Shown here: positions 8,322 to 17,288 of the stretch, in pieces
Numbering within the stretch: position 1 is the first letter of the stretch
Layout of the letters: each line of letters starts with the position of its first letter
DNA from: an uncultured Marinomonas sp.
Lineage (GTDB): Bacteria; Pseudomonadota; Gammaproteobacteria; Pseudomonadales; Marinomonadaceae
Length of the DNA: 64,000 nucleotides
Reading direction: 5' to 3'
NCBI GenBank assembly: GCA_947493575.1
Contig: CANLRQ010000011.1
Location: 1 to 64,000 of the forward strand
Translations under genes and position numbers: made by a program
The notes under the pieces: model-generated
Seen by the model: only the letters and a program-made list of their open reading frames with translations
The model's database searches: none
Told to the model about the DNA's origin: nothing

Positions 8322-8322
8322 C

Positions 8323-8664
8323 TTAACCACCAGATTTTTTGGCAGTAATTTTTTTGGATAGCAGAATGGCCAATATTTTGTCCCTGTGGTCACCCTGAAT
8401 TTCAATAACGCCTTCTTTTACAGTTCCTCCTGTTGCACACTTCGCTTTTAACTCTTTTGCAAGTTTTGTGAGTTCTTTTGAGTCTAATGCCAGTTCAGTA
8501 ATTAAAGTCGCTCCTTTGCCTTTTCTACCTTTGGTTTCATACATTACTTTTACTTTGCCAGAACCTAAAGGCGTTTCGTTGTTACAATGACAGTCATTAA
8601 TTGGGTGCTGACATTGTGGGCATATCTTCCCTGTTTCGGTTGAATAAACCAGTTTACTCGACAT
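8323..8664 (-). CDS. yciH: YciH, SUI1/eIF1-like translation factor
   Basis: A 113-residue homologue of eukaryotic eIF1. An N-terminal CPQCQHPINDCHC segment offers a possible zinc-binding Cys set, and the SUI1 domain spans about 30-110 (GRKGKGATLITEL, KLAKELKAKCATGGTVKEG, IQGDHRDKI). YciH proteins bind the small ribosomal subunit and bias start-site selection in vitro; the in vivo role is not settled. I chose ATG at 8664 over GTG 8676, since GAGAG lies just upstream of it. The degenerate GGDEF gene follows after 1 bp. Confidence 0.9.
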   Translation of the reverse strand: MSSKLVYSTETGKICPQCQHPINDCHCNNETPLGSGKVKVMYETKGRKGKGATLITELALDSKELTKLAKELKAKCATGGTVKEGVIEIQGDHRDKILAILLSKKITAKKSGG

Positions 8665-8794
8665 CTTTTCTCTCACGTATTCTATTTTTACATTGGGCTA
8701 AAGTTTACCATTTATAGCTATGGGAACAATCTTTTATGAGCAAATTAAATTTTTGACTACAATAATAAGTGTTGTTGTTAAAAGTTGATTCATT

Positions 8795-9292
8795 ATGCGG
8801 TCAAAATATTCCATAACAAAAGCATTGTGTGATCACGTTCCTCTAGCATTAGAGCTAGGAGATCGTGATAAAGCATTTTACGAATTTTACTCTTATTCTA
8901 AATTTGGCGTTTTTACAGCGGAGGATTTGTATTCAAAATTTGAAAATGCTCAAGATGAGGCCCATTATCTTGTGTTAGAAAATAAACTAACGATTGTTGG
9001 TTGGATTGCAGTTGTGTTTCGAAATGAGGACAAAACCAAAGCTGAATTGCTTATTAAAGTCACGAAAGAACATGTATATACAGACGTTATGAGCCATTCA
9101 ATACGCAGTCTATTACCTGTTTTAGGATGCAGTGGGTTAGAACATATTTCTACAAAAGTAGATGCAAATAACCAATCATATTGTCGTATTTTTAAAGAGT
9201 CAGGCTTAATCCCCATTCAAAAACAAATACCCGACTCTAACTTAAATAAGTTTATTGTACATTTGACGGAGTTCTATTGGCGTTTAGATTGA
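8795..9292 (+). CDS. GNAT-like acetyltransferase domain protein
   Basis: A 165-residue protein that looks like a divergent GNAT: a central strand-rich segment (HYLVLENKLTIVGWIAVVF), then AELLIKVTKEHV, and a C-terminal VDANNQSYCRIFKESGLIP that matches the family's 'v...N..a...yeksGF' motif. The acetyl-CoA loop Q/RxxGxG/A is not clearly present, so activity is uncertain. It stands alone, divergent from yciH and ended by a strong terminator. Confidence 0.6.
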   Translation: MRSKYSITKALCDHVPLALELGDRDKAFYEFYSYSKFGVFTAEDLYSKFENAQDEAHYLVLENKLTIVGWIAVVFRNEDKTKAELLIKVTKEHVYTDVMSHSIRSLLPVLGCSGLEHISTKVDANNQSYCRIFKESGLIPIQKQIPDSNLNKFIVHLTEFYWRLD

Positions 9293-9320
9293 GCCAACAA
9301 TGTTTGGCTCTTATTTTTTA
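9291..9320 (+). terminator. Intrinsic terminator after the GNAT-like gene
   Basis: GAGCCAA (9291-9297) pairs with TTGGCTC (9304-9310) around CAATGT, followed by TTATTTTTTATT. The stem starts at the stop codon. It can also serve the convergent truC gene in part. Confidence 0.8.
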
Positions 9321-10070
9321 TTAAGACACTTCTTGGTTATTTACAAAACTATCTTGCTGAGCCAGCCATGTAAGTGTTTCCTTAAAGCTTAATGGGTAAG
9401 GTGCGTTCAGAGTAATAGAGTGATTATCTATAGGATGAGTAAACGTGATATTAAGAGCATGTAAAAACATGCGTTTTGGTAACATGTCTTGTTTAAAGAG
9501 GCTGTTATAGTGCCGACACCCATAACGAGTGTCTCCGATAAGCGGATGAAAAATATGTTTGAAATGCCTCCTTATTTGATGTTTTCTACCTTGAAGAGGC
9601 TGTATTTCAACCAGTGAACAGCGCGCTTCAGAATACCGGCTGACTGGAATAGGCAGAGTGAATTGAGACAATGTTTTATAGTCAGTTTCAGCGTCTTTTT
9701 CAGTGCCAGCTACTTTCGTTCGAGCGCTTCCTTTTACTTCTTCTATTTTAGCTAATGGGTAATTAATGTGCCCTGTTGGAGAAAGGTGACCTCTTACTAA
9801 TGCATGATAAGTTTTGCTAATTTCATTGTTTTCGAATTGTGCACCAAGATATCTTGCAATGTTTGGAGACAGAGCGAGTAACAAGACGCCTGATGTTGCT
9901 CTATCAAGTCGATGAACAGGAAAAACCCATTTACCTATCTGATCTCGTAATCTTTGGACTACCGCATCTTCTTCATGTTTATCTAAATGAGTTCTATGAA
10001 CAAGCAAGCCTTCTGGTTTATTGATTGCAATAATGTGCTCGTCTTGAAATAAAATCGACAATTCCATCAT
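9321..10070 (-). CDS. truC: tRNA pseudouridine(65) synthase TruC (RluA family)
   Basis: A 249-residue RluA-family pseudouridine synthase without an S4 domain. The catalytic motif is HRLDRATSG with nucleophilic Asp56; LVEIQPLQGRKHQIRRHF and IGDTRYGCRHYN are the typical RNA-binding and TruC-like segments. TruC isomerises U65 in tRNA. The start is ATG 10070 or the next codon, overlapping the upstream dehydrogenase stop as ATGA, so the two are translationally coupled. Confidence 0.88.
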   Translation of the reverse strand: MMELSILFQDEHIIAINKPEGLLVHRTHLDKHEEDAVVQRLRDQIGKWVFPVHRLDRATSGVLLLALSPNIARYLGAQFENNEISKTYHALVRGHLSPTGHINYPLAKIEEVKGSARTKVAGTEKDAETDYKTLSQFTLPIPVSRYSEARCSLVEIQPLQGRKHQIRRHFKHIFHPLIGDTRYGCRHYNSLFKQDMLPKRMFLHALNITFTHPIDNHSITLNAPYPLSFKETLTWLAQQDSFVNNQEVS

Positions 10071-11008
10071 TTAGCAGACGCCAAAATATAGCTTTTGATT
10101 TGAGCCATGGCCAAATCTGATAAAGTTTGCATTGCTTCATCACTTGCCCAAGCTACATGCGGGGTCAAAATGAAATTAGGGTAAGCAGATAATTGGTTTA
10201 GCGGATGTTCTTTAGGCATTGGCTCGACAGTTGCTACATCCATTGCAGCACCTAAAATTTCTTTCGTGGTAATGGCTTCAATTAAGGCGTGTTCATCCAC
10301 TAATCCACCGCGACTTACATTGAGTAAAAGTGCTGAAGGCTTCATTTCCAAGAATTCTTTCTTGCTAATCAAGGACCGATTTTCTTCCGTGAGGGGGCAA
10401 TGCAGAGTGATAATATCCGCTGTTTTTATACCTTCATCAAACGAAATTCTACCTTCTCTAACAGTCAAAGCATTTTTTCGTTCCGCAAAGAGGCAGGTGA
10501 TCCCAAACGCATTTGCTATACGAGCAACATTTTGCCCTATATTACCGCCGCCTATTATTAACATAGTGCTATTGGCTAAGTCTTTTATAGCGTGGTCTAG
10601 GAAACAAAAATGAGTGGATTCAGACCACTTTCCTTTTTTTACATCACTAATATAAGAATCTAAATTGCGCTTTAGGTTTAATAATAATGCAAAGGTATGC
10701 TCAGGAACGCTATTTGCGGAATAATTACTTACATTTTTAACAAGAATATTATTTTCAATACAGTAATCGAGATCAACATTATTCATTCCCGTTGCCATAA
10801 TTTGAATCATTTTTAGATGATCGCATTGAGCAAGAATGTCCGCTGTTAAGATTGTTTTATTGACTAGGATAATATCTGCATCTGCTACTCGCTCAACAAT
10901 TTTATTGCTTTCTGTATGGGCGTATTCAACCATGTTTAGGGAGTCTAGAGGTACATTAAATTGGATATAGCTTGGAAACGAACCTCGATCAAGAAAGACA
11001 GCTTTCAT
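10067..11008 (-). CDS. D-2-hydroxyacid dehydrogenase (glycerate dehydrogenase-like)
   Basis: A 313-residue NAD(P)-dependent D-isomer-specific dehydrogenase. The nucleotide-binding segment is LIIGGGNIGQNVARIANAFG; the catalytic Arg lies in LLNVSRGGLVDE, the Glu in VEPMPKEHPL, and the catalytic His in TPHVAWAS. It probably reduces hydroxypyruvate or another 2-oxo acid (HprA-type), but the substrate is not fixed by sequence. It lies between tesA and truC in one minus-strand operon, 12 bp after tesA. Confidence 0.85.
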   Translation of the reverse strand: MKAVFLDRGSFPSYIQFNVPLDSLNMVEYAHTESNKIVERVADADIILVNKTILTADILAQCDHLKMIQIMATGMNNVDLDYCIENNILVKNVSNYSANSVPEHTFALLLNLKRNLDSYISDVKKGKWSESTHFCFLDHAIKDLANSTMLIIGGGNIGQNVARIANAFGITCLFAERKNALTVREGRISFDEGIKTADIITLHCPLTEENRSLISKKEFLEMKPSALLLNVSRGGLVDEHALIEAITTKEILGAAMDVATVEPMPKEHPLNQLSAYPNFILTPHVAWASDEAMQTLSDLAMAQIKSYILASAK

Positions 11009-11020
11009 TATATTTCCTTT

Positions 11021-11644
11021 TTATTTTGACAACATAGGCAGAAGAAACGGCATAATATTTTGGAGAACAATCTTTTGGCCTTCTGGATTTGGGTGCAACC
11101 CATCTTCAAGCATCAAATTATTATTTAGAGCAACGTTATCCAACATAAATGGAATATAGGAATTTAGCTCAAATTGGTTAGCAAGTGATTGAAAAAGAGT
11201 AAAGAACTGTTCGGTGTAGCGCTTTCCGTAGTTTGGCGGAATGCGGTTACCAACTAGCAAGATATCAGCATTATGATCCAATGATTGTTGTATCATGCTT
11301 GCTAGATTGTCTTGAGTTTTATTTAACGGATAGCCTCTAAGGCCATCGTTTGCGCCTAACTCAAGTATAACTATGCTTGGTGAGTGTGTTTTAAGTAAGG
11401 CATCAAGACGAGAAACTCCACCTTGTGTTGTTTCGCCACTGACACTGGCATTTACGATTGAATAATTTGATTCTTGAAACTCAGGTGTGTTTTCTAATAG
11501 AGAAACCCACCCTTGATTAATTTTAAGATTATAAGCAGCACTCAAGCTGTCTCCCATAACAAGAATGCTATTAGCATAAATGGAAGAAGTGAAGAGTAAC
11601 AGTGCTGAGATACATAACAATTTAATAGGGTTTAAGAAATGCAT
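11021..11644 (-). CDS. tesA: TesA-like SGNH esterase/thioesterase I
   Basis: A 207-residue periplasmic multifunctional esterase (thioesterase I / lysophospholipase L1 / arylesterase). Signal peptide at about 1-24, then block I MGDSLSAAYN with nucleophile Ser33, block II SVSGETTQGG, block III LGANDGLRG, and block V EDGLHPN with Asp181 and His184. It is divergent from ybbA, the classic tesA/ybbA/ybbP arrangement of Gammaproteobacteria, with only 17 bp between the two start codons. This supports orthology. Confidence 0.92.
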   Translation of the reverse strand: MHFLNPIKLLCISALLLFTSSIYANSILVMGDSLSAAYNLKINQGWVSLLENTPEFQESNYSIVNASVSGETTQGGVSRLDALLKTHSPSIVILELGANDGLRGYPLNKTQDNLASMIQQSLDHNADILLVGNRIPPNYGKRYTEQFFTLFQSLANQFELNSYIPFMLDNVALNNNLMLEDGLHPNPEGQKIVLQNIMPFLLPMLSK

Positions 11645-11661
11645 TTTTTCTTACCTTTAAA

Positions 11662-12375
11662 ATGGGAACGAATAAGTATATGAAGACGAATTTGGCAATT
11701 AAAACACAAAACTTGACTCATACGGTAAAAACGGCAGAAGAAGAATTAACAATTTTGAATGACGTTTCTATTCAAATTACCGAAGGCGAATCGGTTGCTA
11801 TTGTGGGGGCATCAGGTTCAGGCAAGTCAACTTTGCTAGGTTTGATTGCTGGCTTGGATGTGTCTTCAAGCGGTGATGTATTTTTATACGACCATAATCT
11901 GTCAGCTCTTGATGAGGAAAGTCGTGCTGATGTGAGAGGTAAGTATGTGGGTTTCGTTTTCCAATCTTTTCATTTACTACCTAGCTTGACCGCTCTGGAA
12001 AATGTCATGCTTCCAGGTGAATTAAAAGGCGATAAGGAAGCCAAACAGAAAGCAACGGAGTTTTTAAATCAAGTTGGTTTAAGTCATCGATTACAGCATT
12101 ATCCTAGGCAGTTATCAGGTGGTGAACAGCAACGTGTGGCGGTTGCTCGTGCGTTTGCGTCTACTCCGAAAGTGTTATTTGCAGATGAGCCGACGGGTAA
12201 CCTTGACTCCGATAACGGAAAAATTGTGACTGACTTATTGTTTGGATTAAATGAAAAGCAAGGGACAACACTGGTATTGGTCACTCATGATCAGGGATTG
12301 GCTCAGCGTTGTTCTCGTCAAATACTTATGTCCTCTGGTCGCATTAGCGAACCTACACCGTTAGTTGAGGAGTAA
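11662..12375 (+). CDS. ybbA: YbbA, ABC transporter ATP-binding protein
   Basis: A 237-residue ABC ATPase of the MacB/LolD class. Walker A GASGSGKST (49-57), Q-loop FVFQSFHLLPS, signature LSGGEQQRVAVARA and Walker B VLFADEPTGNLD are all intact. With YbbP it forms a type VII (mechanotransmission) ABC complex; its substrate is not established, though YbbAP is linked to lipid and TesA functions. Translation may start at ATG 11662 or ATG 11680. It precedes ybbP by 5 bp. Confidence 0.92.
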   Translation: MGTNKYMKTNLAIKTQNLTHTVKTAEEELTILNDVSIQITEGESVAIVGASGSGKSTLLGLIAGLDVSSSGDVFLYDHNLSALDEESRADVRGKYVGFVFQSFHLLPSLTALENVMLPGELKGDKEAKQKATEFLNQVGLSHRLQHYPRQLSGGEQQRVAVARAFASTPKVLFADEPTGNLDSDNGKIVTDLLFGLNEKQGTTLVLVTHDQGLAQRCSRQILMSSGRISEPTPLVEE

Positions 12376-12380
12376 GGATA

Positions 12381-14843
12381 ATGTTAGCGGTTAAAATGCT
12401 GATTCGTGAAATACGCAATGGCGATGTACTGACTTTATTATTTGCATTGATTCTCTCAGTTTCTACAGTGACAGGTATCGATTTATTTGTTGATCGATTG
12501 CAAACCTCTTTTACTGTTCAGTCTGCAACCTTGTTAGCAGCGGATAGAGTGGTGAGAAGTAATGCGGCTATTTCTGCCGAAAGGGTGGAATATGCAAGAG
12601 AGCAAAGTTTAGAAGTTGCCCAGAAAACATCTTTTTCATCAATGGTATTTTCCAATGAAGGATTACAACTTTCCCAAGTTTCAGCCGTTACCGAAAGTTA
12701 CCCTCTACGAGGCAGTTATTTAATTGATAATGAGTCTTTTGGAGTTGGCTATGAAGTGGAAAATGGACCTAAAATAGGTGAAATTTGGGTATCTTCTCGA
12801 TTGGCAAGTCTATTAGATGTGACTATTGGGGATGCTGTTTTTGTTGGTGAGAAAGAACTTGTTATTAAGCATTTTCTAGTGCGTGATCCTGGGTCAACTG
12901 GTTCTGCTTTTGCCATCGCACCAAGAGCGGTAATTAATCAAGGTGATTTAGTCGCTACAGAAGTCATTCAGCCAGGAAGCCGTGCTCGTTATTCATTGTT
13001 GCTTGCAGGTGATGAAGAGGGATTAAATCAATATGAAGAGTGGGTTACGCCAAATTTACAAAAAGGAGAGCGCTGGAGAACTCCTAAAAGTGGTGGGCAA
13101 GGGGTAAATGCAGCAATTAATCGTGCAGAGTCCTTTTTGTTATTAGCAGGGACATTAGCTGTCGTCATGTCGGGTGTAGCTATGGCATTGGCTTCTTCGC
13201 GTTATGTAAGGCGTCATTTAACTCAGGTTGCAGTGATTAAAACCTTAGGTGCAACGCCAAAGAAAATTGCGAGTATTTTGCTGTCGCAATTGGCCATTAT
13301 TTTTATAGTAGGAACTGGGGTTGGGCTTTTATTAGGCTGGCTAATTCAAGAAATGATTGCGCTCAGTCTGGCAAGTTTATTGTCCACGGTACTGCCTAAT
13401 GCATCCATTACGAATCTTTGGCTTGGGTTTATAACTGGTTTAATGTCATTGTTGGCGTTTTGCTTACCCTTATTAATGCGCCTTTTCAATGTGTCTCCAC
13501 TAACTGTTTTACATCCAGCAGGTAAAATTCAACTTAAATCTTTGCAGTTGTATATTGTGGCCTTATTGGGCATGTATTTGTTGATGGTAATCTACACTGG
13601 GGGGGTATTATTGCCATCAATTATGATTGTAGCCATTTTTGTCGTTGCAATGGTTATTGGGTTGATTGGTTTTGCACTGTTTAAATTAGGTCGGCAATTA
13701 ACTTCTGGTGTTGTAAGTGGTTGGCAGATCGGCTTAGCGTCGCTTCATAGGCGTTTAATGGGAAATCTGTTTCAGCTATTGGTTTTTACTTTGATTATTA
13801 TGTTGGGATTGATATTGATCGGAGTTCAGTCAAGCTTGGTTTCTGATTGGCAAAAGCAGCTACCTAATGATGCGCCAAATCACTATTTGTTTAATGTACA
13901 AGAATCTGAGGTGGCTCAAATTTCGGACATAGCGAACGAGCTTCAAATTCCTGTGAATGAGTGGTATCCAATGGTTCGTGGGAGAGTGTTTCAAATAAAT
14001 GGGCAAGAAGCAGATACTTTAATTATTGAAGGAAAAGAGGAGCCTGAGCTGTTATCTAGGGAGATGAATTTAACTTGGTCAAACACGTTGGGCGAAGATA
14101 ATGTACTGCTTGAAGGTGAATTTGGCAGTGATATACAAGGTCTATCTATAGAGGAGAGTGCCGCAAAGGAAATTAACTTAAAACTGGGGGATGTTATAGG
14201 AATAAAAATTGGTGGTCTTGACTATCAATTGCCGATTACATCTATCAGAAGTGTTGATTGGAGTTCAATGAGACCTAACTTCTACTTAATTTTACCACAG
14301 AGCATTTTGTCGGATTTCCCTGCTAATTATGTAAGCAGCGTATTTATAGAAAAGGAAAATGTGCAATCCTTTTATAAAAAGATGGCAGACTTCCCTACAG
14401 TCTCCATGTTAAATGTGGGGGATTTAATTCAACAAATACAAACCATTATTGCTCAGGTTTCTCAAGCAATACAGTTAGTGCTGTTTTTTATTCTTTCATC
14501 TGCGGTCTTGGTGTTAAATGCTAGTGTTAGAGCAAGTTTAGATGAACGATTGGAAGAGGGGGCATTACTAAGGACCTTAGGGGCGAGTAAGACATTAATT
14601 CGCCAATCTATGTTGGTTGAATTTGGCTTCCTTGGTTTTTCTGCTGGTGTTATTGGCGCTTTAGCGGCAGAATTATGTTTGTTTGGTTTACAGACTTTTG
14701 TATTTGAATTAACACCAACTTTCCATCCTCTAATGTGGATATTAGGGCCTACAACAGGATTTTTTGTGGTTTCAATTATCGGTCTTTATGCTGGTAAATC
14801 AGTATTAACCGTACCACCCATGAGGATGTTGAGGTCTTTATAA
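12381..14843 (+). CDS. ybbP: YbbP, FtsX-like ABC permease
   Basis: An 820-residue inner-membrane permease with a TM near 14-32, a large periplasmic domain, several central TM segments (about 250-485), a second periplasmic domain (about 490-690) and a last helical set of TMs. The two FtsX-type repeats are seen in VIKTLGATPKKIASILLSQL and LLRTLGASKTLIRQSMLVE. Length matches E. coli YbbP. It is the partner of YbbA and lies in the conserved tesA-ybbA-ybbP locus. Confidence 0.92.
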   Translation: MLAVKMLIREIRNGDVLTLLFALILSVSTVTGIDLFVDRLQTSFTVQSATLLAADRVVRSNAAISAERVEYAREQSLEVAQKTSFSSMVFSNEGLQLSQVSAVTESYPLRGSYLIDNESFGVGYEVENGPKIGEIWVSSRLASLLDVTIGDAVFVGEKELVIKHFLVRDPGSTGSAFAIAPRAVINQGDLVATEVIQPGSRARYSLLLAGDEEGLNQYEEWVTPNLQKGERWRTPKSGGQGVNAAINRAESFLLLAGTLAVVMSGVAMALASSRYVRRHLTQVAVIKTLGATPKKIASILLSQLAIIFIVGTGVGLLLGWLIQEMIALSLASLLSTVLPNASITNLWLGFITGLMSLLAFCLPLLMRLFNVSPLTVLHPAGKIQLKSLQLYIVALLGMYLLMVIYTGGVLLPSIMIVAIFVVAMVIGLIGFALFKLGRQLTSGVVSGWQIGLASLHRRLMGNLFQLLVFTLIIMLGLILIGVQSSLVSDWQKQLPNDAPNHYLFNVQESEVAQISDIANELQIPVNEWYPMVRGRVFQINGQEADTLIIEGKEEPELLSREMNLTWSNTLGEDNVLLEGEFGSDIQGLSIEESAAKEINLKLGDVIGIKIGGLDYQLPITSIRSVDWSSMRPNFYLILPQSILSDFPANYVSSVFIEKENVQSFYKKMADFPTVSMLNVGDLIQQIQTIIAQVSQAIQLVLFFILSSAVLVLNASVRASLDERLEEGALLRTLGASKTLIRQSMLVEFGFLGFSAGVIGALAAELCLFGLQTFVFELTPTFHPLMWILGPTTGFFVVSIIGLYAGKSVLTVPPMRMLRSL

Positions 14844-14856
14844 TTTATAAGGCTCT

Positions 14857-17190
14857 ATGTTAAAAACGAATGAAGGTTATATCGTTACTCGTCATGCGAA
14901 AGATGTAAATGGCGTGTTGGAAATGTTTTACTGGATTAAAACAGGCAGTAAAACGGTACGTGTTGTCCCTAAAAAGCAACACGTCATTTTCTTTGTCGAG
15001 TCTCGTGCCCAGTCATTTCTTGAAAGTCGAGAAATTTCGTTCGAAAATCATTCCTATTTAAACTTTCAGCATGAAAATGCGTTAACAGTGTATTGCTCAA
15101 GTTTGAAGCAAAAACAAGATCTACTTCGTCTCCTTAAACAAAATCAATTCTCCGTTTATGAAGAGGACGTCAAACCACAAGACCGTTATCTAATGGAACG
15201 CAGTGTTCGAGGCGCAGTACGCTTTCTAGGTGATGTATCTGGTAATGAAGACTGTTATTCTCAAGCTATCTTAAAACCTGCCTTGCCGGATTCACAGTCA
15301 ACAGAGCCAAAGTGGAAAGTGTGGTCACTCGATATAGAAACCTCAGTTACACATAACAAACTTTTATCTATAGGGATTGTATCGAAAGAGCTCGTTGCTG
15401 TTTTTGTAGTGAGTCAAACTCCTATAGAAGATGATCGTTGCTTCTTTTTTGATGATGAAAAAAGCTTGCTATTGGCCTTTATGCGTTTTATCCGTCTTCA
15501 CAATCCAAATATTATTATTGGTTGGAATGTGATTGGGTTTGATATGGCCTTTCTTGACCGTCGTTGCCACGCACTGGGGCTTAAACCTCAATTTGGGGTA
15601 AGCGGTGAGGTCTGGTCTATGAGAACATCAGAAAATGAGGGCAAATACTTTCTGACGATGCCTGGTCGAGTCGTTTTAGATGGGATTGCATTACTAAAAG
15701 TTGGAGGCTATCACTTTGAGTCTTATAGCCTGAACAATGTTAGTAAGGAAATCTTACAGGATCAAAAGGTCTTACAGGGCAGTGGTCGATGGCAAGAAAT
15801 TGAAGAAATGCATGTGAATAATTTGCAAAAATTCATCGACTACAATGTTCAAGATTGCGATTTGGTTTTAAGGATTTTTGATAAGTTAAAACTCATTGAA
15901 CTTCAGCAAACTCGAGTGGATTTAACAGGAATCCCTCTAGAGCAAACGGGCGGCTCTGTTGCATCATTTGAGAATTTATATCTACCGAGGTTACATAAAA
16001 GCGGTTTTGTGGCACCGGAATGGAGTGAGGAAGATTTCAAGCCTAGTCCAGGTGGTGCGGTTATGTCTTCTCTTCCTGGCTTTTATAAAAATGTATTAGT
16101 TTTCGATTTTAAAAGCCTTTATCCCAGTATTATTCGGACATTTAAGATAGATCCTCTGGCTCGAATTAGTACACAAGCCCCTCAAGTTAAAGGTTTTTTA
16201 GGCGCATCGTTTTCCGTAGATCAGGCCATTCTGCCTAATTTGATCGATGAGTTAACTCTTGCCCGTGAGTTAGCCAAAAAACAAAGTAATAGTATTTTGA
16301 GTTATGCCATTAAAATCATTATGAATTCATTTTATGGTGTTTTAGGCTCAGATGTATGTCGCTTTTATCATGTAGAGCTCGCAAGCTCGATTACAATGAG
16401 AGGGCATCAGATATTAGAGCAAACCAAACAATGGATAGAAGAAGTTGGTGCAAAAGTAATTTATGGCGATACGGACTCTGTATTTGTTATTTTGGATGAA
16501 AAGCTAAGTGAAAGTGAGGTTAGGCTCCAAGGGAAAGAGTTTTGTGCTCTTATGAATAACAAGTGGGCTGAATATTGTATGGTAGAACATAAGACTAAAT
16601 CTTATTTAGAGCTTGAATTCGAAACATACTATGAGCGTTTTTTTATGCCAACTATCCGAGGCCAAGAGGAAGGCAGTAAAAAGCGTTATGCAGGTATGGT
16701 TAACGGTGAACTTGTTTTTAAAGGGTTAGAAGCAGCGAGAAGTGACTGGACTCCGTTAGCTAGACGATTTCAAAAAGCACTTTTTCAACATGTCTTTACA
16801 GATAGAGATCCATTAGAGTTTATTAAAGAAACGATAGAGAGTTTAAGATCTGGAAAGTTTGATTTAGAGTTGATCTATTCTAAACGATTAAGTCGTCCTT
16901 TAAGTTCTTATACAAAAGTAATGCCTCCACATGTTAAAGCGGCTCAAATAAAAGAGAAATACAATGAAGATCATGGTTTTGGTCATGAGTTTCATGAGGC
17001 AAAAAAAAGAATAGAGTATTTTTATCGTCGATATGGCGTTGTGCCTTTTCAATCTGAAGACGATCTCGTAGATATTGATTATGAACATTATATTGAGAAG
17101 CAAATCACTCCCATCGCGGACAGTGTGTTGGTTCATTTCAATTTATCTATGGATGCTTTATTGTCGAAACAAATGGGGTTAATGTATTAG
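14857..17190 (+). CDS. polB: DNA polymerase II (family B)
   Basis: A 777-residue family-B polymerase. The proofreading exonuclease has ExoI SLDIETS (Asp159, Glu161) and ExoII GWNVIGFD; the polymerase domain has motif A DFKSLYPSIIR (about 417-427), motif B KIIMNSFYGVLGS and motif C YGDTDSVF (about 536-543). Length agrees with E. coli Pol II. The enzyme acts in replication restart and translesion synthesis and is usually SOS-controlled; I see no clear LexA box in the 13-bp gap after ybbP, so here it may be read through from ybbAP. Confidence 0.95.
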   Translation: MLKTNEGYIVTRHAKDVNGVLEMFYWIKTGSKTVRVVPKKQHVIFFVESRAQSFLESREISFENHSYLNFQHENALTVYCSSLKQKQDLLRLLKQNQFSVYEEDVKPQDRYLMERSVRGAVRFLGDVSGNEDCYSQAILKPALPDSQSTEPKWKVWSLDIETSVTHNKLLSIGIVSKELVAVFVVSQTPIEDDRCFFFDDEKSLLLAFMRFIRLHNPNIIIGWNVIGFDMAFLDRRCHALGLKPQFGVSGEVWSMRTSENEGKYFLTMPGRVVLDGIALLKVGGYHFESYSLNNVSKEILQDQKVLQGSGRWQEIEEMHVNNLQKFIDYNVQDCDLVLRIFDKLKLIELQQTRVDLTGIPLEQTGGSVASFENLYLPRLHKSGFVAPEWSEEDFKPSPGGAVMSSLPGFYKNVLVFDFKSLYPSIIRTFKIDPLARISTQAPQVKGFLGASFSVDQAILPNLIDELTLARELAKKQSNSILSYAIKIIMNSFYGVLGSDVCRFYHVELASSITMRGHQILEQTKQWIEEVGAKVIYGDTDSVFVILDEKLSESEVRLQGKEFCALMNNKWAEYCMVEHKTKSYLELEFETYYERFFMPTIRGQEEGSKKRYAGMVNGELVFKGLEAARSDWTPLARRFQKALFQHVFTDRDPLEFIKETIESLRSGKFDLELIYSKRLSRPLSSYTKVMPPHVKAAQIKEKYNEDHGFGHEFHEAKKRIEYFYRRYGVVPFQSEDDLVDIDYEHYIEKQITPIADSVLVHFNLSMDALLSKQMGLMY

Positions 17191-17288
17191 TTTATATCTA
17201 GACGAGTTGAATTATTCATTATACCGAAGGTTGTAATCCTCTCTTTAGTTGATTATAAGTGTTATTCTTTTGTAAAGGATATAAAAAT

